Both the position numbers and the translations under genes were made by a program. A DNA stretch of 64,000 nt, taken from Sphingomonas sp. MA1305 (GTDB lineage Bacteria > Pseudomonadota > Alphaproteobacteria > Sphingomonadales > Sphingomonadaceae). The notes beneath the pieces were generated by a model. It made no database searches. It had not been told where the DNA came from and saw nothing but the letters and a program-made list of their open reading frames with translations. Positions 7,753 through 15,829 of the stretch are shown in pieces; positions within the stretch are counted from its first letter, which is position 1; the number at the start of each line of letters is the position of its first letter. The stretch covers positions 1-64,000 of the forward strand of contig NZ_RCVT01000004.1 of the NCBI RefSeq assembly GCF_016107325.1, written 5' to 3'.

Positions 7753-8556
7753 ATGGATCTGGGTATCAACGGCCGCATCGCTTTGATCAGCGGGGCGGAC
7801 TCGGGCATGGGCAAGGAAACTGCGCGGCTGTTGCTGGAGGCGGGCGTGCGCGTCGCGATCACCGACAAGCCGGACGGCACCTTGGACGAGGCGGTTAGCG
7901 AACTGTCGCCGCTCGGCGAGATCGTGGCGGTGACCGGCGACGTCACCAAGCTCGACGAGGTAGCAGCGATCTGGCGTCAGGTTCGCGAGAAGCTGGGCGA
8001 ACCCGATATCTACGTCAATGCCGCCGGCGTCACCGGCGCGACCGGCGACTTCCTCGACGTCGAGGACGCCGGCTGGCTCGAGACGCTCAACATCAATCTG
8101 ATGGGCGCGGTGCGCATGTGTCGCGAGGCGATCCCGGCGATGCGCGAGAAAGGTTGGGGCCGAATCGTGCTGTTCGCGTCCGAGGATGCGGTGCAGCCCT
8201 ATGTCGACGAGCTCGCCTATTGCGCGTCCAAGGCCGGGATCCTCAGTCTCGCGAAGGGACTGTCCAAGGCCTATGGCTGCGACAACGTCCTGGTCAACAC
8301 CGTGTCGCCGGCATTCATCGCGACGCCGATGACGGATGCGATGATGCGAAAGCGCGCGGAGGAGAAGGGTACCTCCTTCGACGAAGCGATCGCCAGCTTC
8401 CTGGAGGAAGAACGGCCCGGCATGGTATTGAAGCGGCGCGGCAAGCCGGAAGAGGTGGCGGCGGCGGTTGCCTTCCTCGTCTCCGAACGCGCCAGTTTCA
8501 TCAACGGCGCCGGCATCCGCGTCGACTCGGGCTCGGTGTTCACGATCGCCGGCTGA
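7753..8556 (+). CDS. SDR-family oxidoreductase (operon partner of the GMC enzyme)
   Basis: This 267-residue short-chain dehydrogenase has the cofactor motif SGADSGMGKETA near the N-terminus, NAAG at the fourth strand and the catalytic YCASK. Asp in 'ITDKPDG' after the second strand points to NAD(H) preference. A clear ribosome-binding site (AAGGAGAG) precedes ATG 7753, 11 bases after the GMC gene, so it is the third gene of the operon. A C-terminal insert 'MMRKRAEEKGTSFDEAIASFLEEERPG' is typical of sugar- or polyol-acting SDRs. It likely reduces or oxidises a metabolite in the same pathway as the GMC enzyme; the substrate is unknown. A strong terminator hairpin follows. Confidence 0.85.
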   Translation: MDLGINGRIALISGADSGMGKETARLLLEAGVRVAITDKPDGTLDEAVSELSPLGEIVAVTGDVTKLDEVAAIWRQVREKLGEPDIYVNAAGVTGATGDFLDVEDAGWLETLNINLMGAVRMCREAIPAMREKGWGRIVLFASEDAVQPYVDELAYCASKAGILSLAKGLSKAYGCDNVLVNTVSPAFIATPMTDAMMRKRAEEKGTSFDEAIASFLEEERPGMVLKRRGKPEEVAAAVAFLVSERASFINGAGIRVDSGSVFTIAG

Positions 8557-8569
8557 TCAAAAGCCGAAA

Positions 8570-8597
8570 TGTCCCGGCGCCCTATAGCGCCGGGACA
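8570..8597. terminator. Bidirectional terminator between convergent genes
   Basis: A perfect 11-bp stem (8570-8580 with 8587-8597) closes a 6-base loop, between the stop of the plus-strand SDR gene (8556) and that of the minus-strand SDR gene (8605). It lacks a long U-tract but its placement fits shared termination. Confidence 0.7.
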
Positions 8598-8604
8598 ATA
8601 TCCG

Positions 8605-9501
8605 TCAGGCGACGCCGGCACCGCCGGTGACACCATAGACCTCGCCGCTGATGAAACTCGCTTCCTGGCTGGCGAGCAAGACATAGACCGGTGCGATCTC
8701 GACAGGCTGACCGGGGCGGCCGTATTGGCTCTCCGATCCGAACTGCATCACCGCCTCCGGCGGCTGGCCACCCGACGATTGCAACGGCGTCCAGAACGGC
8801 CCCGGCGCGACCACGTTGGCGCGGATGCCCTTCTCTAGCAGCTGCTTGGCGAGTGCCTTGGTATAGGCGACGATGCCCGCCTTGGTGGTCGCATAGTCGA
8901 GCAGGATCGCCGACGGTTCATAGGCCTGGATCGAGGCGGTGGTGATCACCGACGCACCCGCGGGCAGATGCGGCACCGCCGCCTGGGCGATCCAATGCAA
9001 GGCGTAGAGGTTGGTCTTCAGCGTCTTGTCGAAATCCTCCGACGTGACCTTGCTGATGTCCTCGCGGTTCTGCTGACGGCCGGCGTTGATGACGAGAATG
9101 TCGATGCCGCCGAGCTTCGCCACCGCCTGCTCGACCATGTCGCGACACCAATGCTCGTCGGTGATGTCGCCGGGCAGGTCGACTGCGATGCGACCCTCCG
9201 CCTCGATCAGTCGGATCACTTCCGCCGCATCATCGCGCTCCGCGGGTAGATAGGAAATGGCGACGTCCGCGCCCTCACGCGCGAAGGCAATCGCAGCGGC
9301 ACGGCCGATGCCGCTGTCGCCGCCGGTGATCAGCGCCTTGCGACCGGTCAGCTTGCCGGAGCCCGTGTAGCTGGTTTCGCCATGATCTGGCGTCGGGTCC
9401 ATCTTCGCCGCCGAACCGGGCACCGGCTGCGGCTGGCGGGGGAAGGGCGGGCGCGGATATTGCGCGCGCGGATCCTGCATCGTCATGCGGTCGGTCATCA
9501 T
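8605..9501 (-). CDS. SDR-family oxidoreductase, general-stress type
   Basis: This 298-residue SDR belongs to the long-N-terminus group that includes stress-induced YdaD/YghA-like proteins. A Pro-rich leader (DPRAQYPRPPFPRQPQPVPG) and the segment 'MDPTPDHGETSYTGSGKL' precede the cofactor motif TGGDSGIGRAAA. The catalytic YATTK and the ending 'SFISGEVYGVTGGAG' are present. AAGGAG lies six bases before the ATGATG at 9501, which decides the start over the upstream codon at 9528. It lies 42 bases after the GH15 gene on the same strand and is probably co-transcribed. The physiological substrate of this group is not established. Confidence 0.87.
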   Translation of the reverse strand: MMTDRMTMQDPRAQYPRPPFPRQPQPVPGSAAKMDPTPDHGETSYTGSGKLTGRKALITGGDSGIGRAAAIAFAREGADVAISYLPAERDDAAEVIRLIEAEGRIAVDLPGDITDEHWCRDMVEQAVAKLGGIDILVINAGRQQNREDISKVTSEDFDKTLKTNLYALHWIAQAAVPHLPAGASVITTASIQAYEPSAILLDYATTKAGIVAYTKALAKQLLEKGIRANVVAPGPFWTPLQSSGGQPPEAVMQFGSESQYGRPGQPVEIAPVYVLLASQEASFISGEVYGVTGGAGVA

Positions 9502-9543
9502 CGTCTCCTTTTGGGGGGAAGGCATCAACCAGAAGGCGGTCGA

Positions 9544-11370
9544 TCAGTCGCAGACGGCGTCCTCGTTGAGCACGGAGAGCGCCATCAGATGGGCCAGATG
9601 GCTGAGGCCCTGCGGCAGATTGCCGAGGAAGGCACCGCTGTCGGGGTCGACCATTTCGGCGAGGATCCCGTGGCCGTGCGACAGCGCTGTGGTCAGCCGG
9701 TCGAGCGCGGTTCGCGCCTCCGTGCGCTGGCCCAACAACGCGCGCGCCTCGACCATCCAGAAGGAACAGGCCAGGAAACAACCCTCCTCGGCCGCCATTC
9801 CGGTATAGCGGTAGTGGAACGGTCCGGCGCCGAGTTCCCGGTCGATCGCGTCCAGCGTCAGGCGCAGCCGCTCAGCACCGTCGAAACCGAAGCGCACGGC
9901 AAGGGCGAGCGAGGCATCGATGGCATCGCCGCCCGGGTACATGACAAACGCCTGCCGATCCTCCGACCAGCATTCCGCCTCGATCCACGCCTTGATCCGG
10001 TCGCGTTCGCGCTGCCAGCGTTCGCGGCAGGTGGTCGGCAGCTGGCCCTGATCGGCGAGCTCGACGGCGCGGGCGAGCGCCTGCCAGCAGCTGATCTTCG
10101 ACATCGTGTAATGGCGCTGCTCCTGCAACTCCCACATGCCCGCGTCCGGCAGGCGCCAGCGATCGGCACATTGATCGGCGAGGTGCGAGAGGAATTCGGC
10201 GCTGGCACTGTCGAGGATGTTGCCGCTGGCGACGAAGCATGAGGCGGTTTCGAAGATGTCGCCATAGACGCCATGCTGCGCTTGGTCAGTGGCGAGGTTG
10301 CCGGTCACGACCGGTTGACTACCGCGATAGCCCGGCATCGCCCATTCGGACACCTGAGGCACGACGCCGCCGCCAAGCGTGTAGCAGACGCGCGTGCCCG
10401 TCTCGCGAAGCTGACCGAGCAGCCAGGTGAAGGCCGCCTTGGCTTCTGCCTGCGCACCGGCGGTCAGAAAGGCCTTGATCGTATAGCCGGCGTCACGGAC
10501 CCAAGCGTAGCGATAGTCGTAATTTTTTTTGCCGCCGATCCCTTCGGGTACCGACGTGGTCGCGGCCGCGGCGATCGCCCCAGACGGCGAATAGAGCAGC
10601 AGCTTGAGGGCGAGGGCGCTGCGCAGGAAGGCCGCGCGATCCGCTCCCTGATAGGTGACGCCGGCCGCCCAGTCGCGCCATTCCGCGTCGGAAACGTCAA
10701 TGCGCGCGTCGATCTCCTCGATCGGTGGCGCCACCAGCGGCTCGTCGCGACCCGCGACGATCGCGACGGTGCGTCGGTCGCCCGCCGCGACGGCGACCTC
10801 GCCGGTGATGCCCTCGTCCGACCAGCGGCAGGTGATGCGCGGATCGTGCACGAACAGGCCGAGCACGCGTTCGACGTGGAAGACCGTATGCTTGCCGATC
10901 GTCGAATGGTACGGATTGACGGTGTCGCCACGGCGGCCGGGCCGCATCGTCAGCCGGAAGCGGACCGTGCCGTCCAGCCCCTCGACGCGGCGCGCCAACT
11001 CCGCCCACGGCAGCCGCCCGGCGGTGCCGCTGTTGAGTGATTCGGTCAGTCTGGCGCGACCGCCGGCGGTGGTGAACACCGTTTCCAGCACGTTGCTATC
11101 TTGCCGATAGCGGCGCTCGACGGTGAAGTCGCAATCGGGGATCAGGCTGAAGCGACCCCCGCGATCGGCATCGAGCAGGCGATCGAACAGCGGCGGAGAG
11201 TCCATATTGGGAACGCACCACCAATCGATCGAACCGTCGCTTCCCGACAGCACCACCGAACGGCCATCGCCGAGCGCACCGTAGCGGGCGAGCGGCAGAT
11301 AGCCGTCGACCCGGGCATCGAGCGCACCCGCGTCGTGCGGTCGCCAGCGATCGAGCAATTCGGTCAGCAT
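9544..11370 (-). CDS. Glycoside hydrolase family 15 protein (glucoamylase/trehalase-like)
   Basis: This 608-residue protein shows the GH15 pattern of a beta-rich N-terminal domain (DGYLPLARYGALGDGRSVVLSG at its start, 'DGSIDWWCVPNMDSPPLFDRLL') followed by an (alpha/alpha)6 barrel. Barrel motifs are 'YDYRYAWVRDAGYTIKAFL' and 'DAGMWELQEQRHYTMSK', which carries the probable general acid Glu. These enzymes hydrolyse alpha-glucosidic bonds; the bacterial two-domain form includes trehalases and glucan hydrolases. There is no signal peptide, so it acts in the cytoplasm. ATG 11370 is chosen because homology-like sequence starts there; the frame stays open to 11538 with unlike composition. With SDR and Dps as neighbours, a stress role in trehalose turnover is likely. 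Confidence 0.85.
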   Translation of the reverse strand: MLTELLDRWRPHDAGALDARVDGYLPLARYGALGDGRSVVLSGSDGSIDWWCVPNMDSPPLFDRLLDADRGGRFSLIPDCDFTVERRYRQDSNVLETVFTTAGGRARLTESLNSGTAGRLPWAELARRVEGLDGTVRFRLTMRPGRRGDTVNPYHSTIGKHTVFHVERVLGLFVHDPRITCRWSDEGITGEVAVAAGDRRTVAIVAGRDEPLVAPPIEEIDARIDVSDAEWRDWAAGVTYQGADRAAFLRSALALKLLLYSPSGAIAAAATTSVPEGIGGKKNYDYRYAWVRDAGYTIKAFLTAGAQAEAKAAFTWLLGQLRETGTRVCYTLGGGVVPQVSEWAMPGYRGSQPVVTGNLATDQAQHGVYGDIFETASCFVASGNILDSASAEFLSHLADQCADRWRLPDAGMWELQEQRHYTMSKISCWQALARAVELADQGQLPTTCRERWQRERDRIKAWIEAECWSEDRQAFVMYPGGDAIDASLALAVRFGFDGAERLRLTLDAIDRELGAGPFHYRYTGMAAEEGCFLACSFWMVEARALLGQRTEARTALDRLTTALSHGHGILAEMVDPDSGAFLGNLPQGLSHLAHLMALSVLNEDAVCD

Positions 11371-11518
11371 GCCGAGGGTCGTGATCCCGTTCGCCGTTGC
11401 CCGTCCTGCGCCATCGCCTGCCGCCCAAGTTGTTGAGCGGCTTATAATGTTCTTGATCCAGGTTGGTTCTGTCGGACACCAAATCAATTGTGCGCGGCCG
11501 TCACGGTGGTGTGGTGAG

Positions 11519-11543
11519 GGAACCGCGATGCCCGGCAAACGCT
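11519..11543 (+). promoter_or_regulatory. Possible EcfG-type promoter before dps
   Basis: GGAAC (11519-11523) is followed after 16 bases by CGCT. The alphaproteobacterial general-stress sigma factor EcfG recognises roughly GGAAC-N16/17-CGTT, so the -10 half is one base off. It lies about 35 bases before the dps start, a suitable distance. A sigma70-like TATAAT also occurs at 11443-11448. Confidence 0.3.
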
Positions 11544-11576
11544 TCGGCCTTCACCTACATCAATAACCGGAGCATC

Positions 11577-12149
11577 ATGGTGGCCGCCACGGACGAAGCC
11601 CAGCCGCAATACAAGATCGACTATCGCGAGATTCAGCCGTTCGGCACGCTCAAGGAGCTGCCGCTCGGCCTGTCCGACAATGCCCGCAAGCAGAGCGTGT
11701 CGATCCTCAATCAGGTGCTCGCGGACACGATGATGTTGCGCGACCTGTACAAGAAGCATCACTGGCAGATGTCCGGCGCGACTTTCTACCAGCTGCACCT
11801 GCTGCTCGACACGCATTACGAGAAGCAGGTCGAGTTGGTCGATATGGTGGCGGAGCGGATCCAGGCGCTTGGCGGGATCAGCATCGCGACGCCGCACGAC
11901 GTCGCCGAGATGACGCGCATCCCACGCCCGCCCAAGGGACGCGAAGACGTGCCGACGATGCTGGCGAGGCTGCTGGAGGCGCACCGTGTCGTGCTGGAAC
12001 AGGCGCACGAAGGTGCCAAGGCGGCCGATGAATCGGGTGATGATGGCACCAACGACCTGCTGGTCAGCGACATCATCCGCTCCAACGAGCCGCAGGTCTG
12101 GTTCATCGGCGAGCATCTCGCAGCCACGGCGCTGCAGCGCGCCGACTGA
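11577..12149 (+). CDS. dps: Dps-family DNA-protecting ferritin-like protein
   Basis: This 190-residue protein is a Dps-type miniferritin that oxidises and stores iron and protects DNA during starvation or peroxide stress. The ferroxidase helix KKHHWQMSGATFYQLHLLLDTHYEKQ carries the His/Asp/Glu metal ligands shared between subunits. A hydrophilic N-terminal extension (VAATDEAQPQYKIDYREIQ) could contact DNA. The start ATG 11577 is set by the GGAG six bases upstream; the open frame before it from 11463 is not protein-like. It is divergent from the GH15 gene and is followed after 26 bases by a Rieske-FAD reductase gene, probably in the same transcript. Confidence 0.92.
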   Translation: MVAATDEAQPQYKIDYREIQPFGTLKELPLGLSDNARKQSVSILNQVLADTMMLRDLYKKHHWQMSGATFYQLHLLLDTHYEKQVELVDMVAERIQALGGISIATPHDVAEMTRIPRPPKGREDVPTMLARLLEAHRVVLEQAHEGAKAADESGDDGTNDLLVSDIIRSNEPQVWFIGEHLAATALQRAD

Positions 12150-12175
12150 TCACCAGCGAAGGGACGGGCGAGGCC

Positions 12176-13672
12176 ATGACGGAACGCAATTTGGCGGACG
12201 GCATCGCCTCGTCCGACCTCGACGACGGCACGATCGTCGCGGGCAAAGTTGGCGAGCAGGATGTCGTGCTGTTCCGCAGCGGCGGCAAGATCTGCGCCCT
12301 GGCGGGCGTTTGTACCCATGCCGGGGCGCCGCTCGCCAAGGGGCTCGTCGCCAACGGTACGCTGCGCTGCCCCTGGCATCATGCACGCTTTGACGTTGAG
12401 ACCGGCGAGGCGGTCGGCGCTCCGGCGTTCGAACCGCTCGACCGGTTCGCGGTGATCGAGGACGGCGACACGATCCGGGTCGGCGACACGCTGCCCGCCG
12501 TCGCGCCGGTCGCTGCCGCCGCCCTGTCGGAACGGATCGTCATCGTCGGCGGCGGCGCGGCGGGCCATGCATGTGCCGAAATGCTGGCGCGGCATGGTGC
12601 TGGCAGCACGGTGACTTTGCTGTCGGACGAACCGGACGCGCCCTACGACCGCACCGCCTGCTCCAAACAATATCTCGCCGGCAAGGCCGAGCGTGACGCG
12701 CTTGCGCTCCCCGAGCCAAAGGGCGCAACGGTCCGCCTGGCGACGCGGGTAACGGGGATCGACCGCGAGGCACGATGCGTGCAACTCGGTGCGGGCGAAT
12801 CGGTCGCCTACGACCGGCTGGTGCTCGCCACCGGTGCCGAGCCGATCCTGCCGTCGTTCGACGGTGCGAACCGCGACGACGTCCATGTCCTGCGCACGCT
12901 CGCCGATGCCGATGCGCTGATCGCGGCGGCGCGGGAAGGGCACCGGGCAATCGTCATCGGGTCGAGCTATATAGGGCTGGAGGTCGCGGCGTCGCTGGTC
13001 GGGCGCAAGCTGGCGGTGACGGTGGTGTCGGACGACGACGTGCCGCTGGAGAAGACGGCCGGGACGGAGGTCGGCGCGATGATCCGGCGGCTGCACGAGA
13101 GCAAGGGCGTCAGCTTTAAAACCGGCCGCACGTTGACGGCGTGGGACGGGCAGGCGGCGACCCTAGACGATGGGACGCGGATCGACGCCGACCTGCTCGT
13201 CGCCGGCACCGGTGTCCGCCCGCGTACGGAGCTGGCGGAGGCGGCGGGCCTGACGCTGGCCGATGAGAAGGCCGGCGGCGGCGTAGAGGTCGACGCACTG
13301 CTGCGCACGTCCGATCCGTCCATCCATGCCATCGGTGACATCGCCAGCGCCCCCGATCCGCGCCTTGGCCATTCGATCCGGGTCGAACATTGGGTCGTCG
13401 CCCAGCATATGGGTCAGTGGCTCGCACGGCATTTGCTGGGGCTGGTCGACGGCGCTTATGCCGACGTTCCGTTCTTCTGGTCGGGTCATTATGACGTCAG
13501 CCTGCGCTACGTCGGGCATGTCGAGTCTCCCGAGGACCGCACCGTCGAGGGCGATGTCGAAAAACCGGACTTCGCCGTCTTTTTCGCCGAGGACGGCGAG
13601 CGGCAGGCGGTGCTGACCGGCGGGCGGGATGGTGCTGCGCTTGCGTTCGAGCGGGATCTGGAAAAGCGCTAG
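12176..13672 (+). CDS. Rieske-FAD pyridine nucleotide-disulfide reductase (AIFL-like)
   Basis: This 498-residue protein begins with a Rieske [2Fe-2S] domain: C46-x-H48 (VCTHAG) and C65-x2-H68 (CPWHH). It continues as a ferredoxin-reductase-like flavoprotein with the FAD motif 'IVIVGGGAAGHACAEML' and the NAD motif 'AIVIGSSYIGLEVAASL'. The domain order matches AIF-like (AIFL) proteins and ferredoxin reductases with an N-terminal Rieske domain. It probably moves electrons from NAD(P)H through FAD to the iron-sulfur centre and then to an unknown partner. It follows dps by 26 bases, hinting at iron or redox homeostasis: an electron supply for iron release is possible but unproven. Confidence 0.88.
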   Translation: MTERNLADGIASSDLDDGTIVAGKVGEQDVVLFRSGGKICALAGVCTHAGAPLAKGLVANGTLRCPWHHARFDVETGEAVGAPAFEPLDRFAVIEDGDTIRVGDTLPAVAPVAAAALSERIVIVGGGAAGHACAEMLARHGAGSTVTLLSDEPDAPYDRTACSKQYLAGKAERDALALPEPKGATVRLATRVTGIDREARCVQLGAGESVAYDRLVLATGAEPILPSFDGANRDDVHVLRTLADADALIAAAREGHRAIVIGSSYIGLEVAASLVGRKLAVTVVSDDDVPLEKTAGTEVGAMIRRLHESKGVSFKTGRTLTAWDGQAATLDDGTRIDADLLVAGTGVRPRTELAEAAGLTLADEKAGGGVEVDALLRTSDPSIHAIGDIASAPDPRLGHSIRVEHWVVAQHMGQWLARHLLGLVDGAYADVPFFWSGHYDVSLRYVGHVESPEDRTVEGDVEKPDFAVFFAEDGERQAVLTGGRDGAALAFERDLEKR

Positions 13673-13747
13673 ACGGCGCGTGCCGCGGGCGCCGGACGGA
13701 ATGCACGCTCCGCCGGCGTGGCGCGCTTGATCGTCGCTGTTGTTCGC

Positions 13748-13772
13748 GGAACATCGGCTGGGGCCCCGGGTT
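13748..13772 (+). promoter_or_regulatory. EcfG-like general-stress promoter
   Basis: GGAAC (13748-13752) and GTT (13770-13772) are separated by 17 bases, matching the consensus of the alphaproteobacterial extracytoplasmic sigma factor EcfG (GGAAC-N16/17-CGTT) except for the C. It sits 24 bases before the small gene at 13796, leaving room for a transcription start just ahead of the ribosome-binding site. Confidence 0.5.
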
Positions 13773-13795
13773 GGAAGCCGTTGGAAGGATTGCCC

Positions 13796-14062
13796 ATGTC
13801 TTACATTCCGAGTTCCGTCATGAAGCACGCTGGCCCGCTGCATCACGACGAGCATCCGCCGCAGACGTCGGATGGGGAGGGGCGGCATCGGCACGGCGGC
13901 CTAGGCGCAGGTGCGTGGCTGGCGATCGGCGGCACGATCCTGGCCTCCGCTGCCGCAATCGCGGTGCCATTGATCCGGGGCGGCAAGGCCAAGGCAGCCA
14001 ATCGCAGCGCTTCGAAAGCCACCCGCAAGCGCAAGAAGGCACCCGCGGCCAAGGCGGCCTAA
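13796..14062 (+). CDS. Small His-rich single-pass membrane protein
   Basis: This 88-residue protein has a hydrophilic, His-rich N-terminal part (SSVMKHAGPLHHDEHPP, then HRHGG), one membrane helix (AWLAIGGTILASAAAIAVPLI, about 42-62) and a strongly basic tail of Lys, Arg and Ala that resembles a nucleic-acid-binding or histone-H1-like tail. I do not recognise a named family. GGAAGGA about seven bases before ATG 13796 fixes the start. The EcfG-like promoter directly upstream suggests general-stress control. Confidence 0.7.
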   Translation: MSYIPSSVMKHAGPLHHDEHPPQTSDGEGRHRHGGLGAGAWLAIGGTILASAAAIAVPLIRGGKAKAANRSASKATRKRKKAPAAKAA

Positions 14063-14161
14063 GTCGCGTTAGCCAAGTATCGCGCCCCTGGCTTTACCCT
14101 ACCTGTCAGCCTGGTCTATCCGCCGGCGAACAATGGGTTGCCGCGCGTCCGTAGATTGGAA

Positions 14162-14178
14162 CCAATTTGCAGAATTGG
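14162..14178. terminator. Possible terminator hairpin after HxlR gene
   Basis: CCAATT and AATTGG pair perfectly around a 5-base loop, just past the stop of the minus-strand HxlR gene at 14181. An overlapping ATTGG/CCAAT pairing occurs next to it. The stem is short and AT-rich, so termination strength is doubtful. Confidence 0.3.
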
Positions 14179-14180
14179 GG

Positions 14181-14579
14181 TCAGTCTGGCGATGCATTTC
14201 TCGACTTGTCATAGGCGACGACCGCATCCGCCATCGCCTGTTCCTGGGCCAGAGCCCACGAACAGAGAGCATCGAAGGGCTCGCGGAGCGAATGGCCTAG
14301 CGGCGTGATCGTATAGACGACGCCGATCGGCGTGGTCGGTATGACCGTGCGTGTGATCAGTCCATGACGTTCCAGGCGCTTCAGCGCGTCGGCAAGGGAC
14401 TTGTGGGTGATGCCGTCGAGGCGTCGCTTGATGGCGTTGAACCGTGCCGGCTCAGGGCACAGCACGGTCAGGATCATGATCGTCCACTTGTCCGCGATCT
14501 TGTCCAGCACGGGGCGAATGCGCGGCACGTCCAGCATCGCCTTGCAGGACAGGGCCTGCAGGTCGGTATCGCTCGCCAT
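14181..14579 (-). CDS. HxlR-family transcriptional regulator
   Basis: This 132-residue winged-helix regulator is of the HxlR type. Typical segments are 'VLDKIADKWTIMILTVL', 'RFNAIKRRLDGITHKSLADALKRLERHGLITRTV' and 'YTITPLGHSLREPFDALCSWA'. A single Cys (about residue 12) lies in the N-terminal helix where redox- or electrophile-sensing HxlR proteins often carry one. The start is put at ATG 14579; longer frames to 14645 run through the operator. The gene is divergent from an SDR gene, and the 80-base space between them carries a nested inverted repeat. The usual arrangement is an HxlR sensor of reactive electrophiles controlling the adjacent reductase. Confidence 0.88.
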   Translation of the reverse strand: MASDTDLQALSCKAMLDVPRIRPVLDKIADKWTIMILTVLCPEPARFNAIKRRLDGITHKSLADALKRLERHGLITRTVIPTTPIGVVYTITPLGHSLREPFDALCSWALAQEQAMADAVVAYDKSRNASPD

Positions 14580-14603
14580 ATCTAGGCTACTCCGAGTGCG
14601 TTC

Positions 14604-14645
14604 TTGATAGCAGATATGCACCGTATATCTGATTCGCCCTATCAA
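14604..14645. promoter_or_regulatory. Nested inverted-repeat operator for HxlR/SDR
   Basis: The inner repeat CAGATAT (14611-14617) / ATATCTG (14625-14631) has a 7-base spacer. The outer repeat TTGATAG (14604-14610) / CTATCAA (14639-14645) flanks it directly on one side and after seven bases on the other. Both are perfect, in the only space between the divergent HxlR and SDR genes and right before both starts. Binding by the HxlR dimer is the natural inference. Confidence 0.6.
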
Positions 14646-14660
14646 ATGAAAGGGCGCACA

Positions 14661-15392
14661 ATGACAAGTATGGCAGGCAAGGTCGCGGTGGTGGTCGGCG
14701 GAGCGAAAGGAATCGGACTCGCCACCGCCCGCCGCCTTGCACAGGCTGGGGCCAAGGTTGTCCTGACGGGGCGTCGGGCCGAGGAAGTCGCCGCTGCGGC
14801 GGAGAGCATCGGCGCTTCGGCGCAGGGCATCGTGGCCGACGCGGCGAGCCAGGTCGATCTGCTACAGGTCATTGGCGAGGTCCAGCGTCTGCACGGGCAT
14901 ATCGATGCCCTGGTGCTCAACGCCGGACTGTCGGAGCCGGCCACGATCGGCGAAGAGACGGGCGAGCATTTCGATCGACACTTCGCCGTCAACGTGCGCG
15001 GCGCGCTGTTCGGCATCCAGGCGGCGCTACCCGTGCTGCGCGACGGCGCCGCGGTGGTGCTGGTCGGTTCGATCGCCGACGTCATGGGCGTGACGCCGTT
15101 CAGTACCTATGGTGCGACCAAGGCGGCGTTGCGCTCCTATGCGCGCAGCTGGGCGGCCGAACTCGCGCCGCGTCGCATTCGCGTCAATGTCGTCGCGCCA
15201 GGCCCAACCGATACGGACATGATGGCGGCGGTGTCCGAGGAGATGCGGCAGCTGCTCATTGCGCCCATTCCGCTCGGTCGCATGGCCCGCGCCGATGAGG
15301 TTGCCTCTGCGGCCGTGTTCCTCCTCAGCGATGACGCCAGCTTCATCACCGGCGCCGAGCTCTGCGTCGATGGCGGCATGCGCCAGGTGTAG
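14661..15392 (+). CDS. SDR-family oxidoreductase controlled by HxlR
   Basis: This 243-residue classical SDR has the cofactor motif GGAKGIGLATA, NAG in 'LVLNAGLSEPATIG' and catalytic YGATK. An Arg pair after the second strand (TGRRAEE) suggests NADP(H). AAAGGG about seven bases before ATG 14661 sets the start. It is divergent from an HxlR regulator with a nested operator in between, so expression is probably induced by whatever HxlR senses, often quinones or aldehydes in this family. The substrate is unknown. Confidence 0.88.
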   Translation: MTSMAGKVAVVVGGAKGIGLATARRLAQAGAKVVLTGRRAEEVAAAAESIGASAQGIVADAASQVDLLQVIGEVQRLHGHIDALVLNAGLSEPATIGEETGEHFDRHFAVNVRGALFGIQAALPVLRDGAAVVLVGSIADVMGVTPFSTYGATKAALRSYARSWAAELAPRRIRVNVVAPGPTDTDMMAAVSEEMRQLLIAPIPLGRMARADEVASAAVFLLSDDASFITGAELCVDGGMRQV

Positions 15393-15575
15393 CGTGATGG
15401 ATGGGCGGCGCTGAAGGATTGACTCGGTCAGCGCGCGATCAGTGTCGGCGGTCGACGACGGCCATTAAGGTCGGCCGATGCATTCAGAACCGGGGGAGGA
15501 GAGTGCGCCATGTCGTGCTGAACGGTCGGCCTCTTTCGGACAACGAGAACCAAGCTGCGAAAACCGGAACGTGCG
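15393..15575. other. Intergenic stretch without a clear gene
   Basis: I see no convincing coding frame on either strand. It leads into the hairpin at 15576-15611, which closes the small minus-strand gene. Confidence 0.4.
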
Positions 15576-15611
15576 TCCACCTGCCGCCGGCCGTTACCGG
15601 CGGCAGGTGGA
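15576..15611 (-). terminator. Strong 15-bp hairpin
   Basis: A perfect 15-bp stem (15576-15590 with 15597-15611) closes a 6-base loop. Read on the minus strand it starts 20 bases after the stop of the small minus-strand frame (15631), as expected for an intrinsic terminator, though the tail is only mildly T-rich. No plus-strand gene ends nearby, the SDR having stopped almost 200 bases before. Confidence 0.6.
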
Positions 15612-15630
15612 CATATTCCGTTCGCAAGCT

Positions 15631-15762
15631 TCAGGCGCTGGCGATCTGCACCGCGGTCCCCTGATAGCTATGCAGCGCGGGCCTAGCCATGTTGGCCTCG
15701 AAACCGCTGAGGTCGTCGCCGCCGCTCTGCGAGCTGATCCGACCGGTGCGGGATCGAAACAC
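15631..15762 (-). CDS. Possible small protein of 43 residues
   Basis: From GTG 15762 a short frame reads FRSRTGRISSQSGGDDLSG, continues through 'FEANMARPALHSYQGT' and ends in VQIASA. A G-rich stretch lies about nine bases before the GTG. Support comes mainly from context: a strong hairpin follows directly after its stop, in a place where nothing else needs a terminator. The same frame stays open upstream to 15873, which would overlap the start of the opposing SirB1-like gene, so the start is uncertain. I do not recognise the sequence. Confidence 0.35.
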   Translation of the reverse strand: MFRSRTGRISSQSGGDDLSGFEANMARPALHSYQGTAVQIASA

Positions 15763-15829
15763 GTCCGCTGCCCCCGCGCAGCTTGGAGCCATCTTTGCAC
15801 AGCCCGAGACGGACACCATCTTAGGGTCT

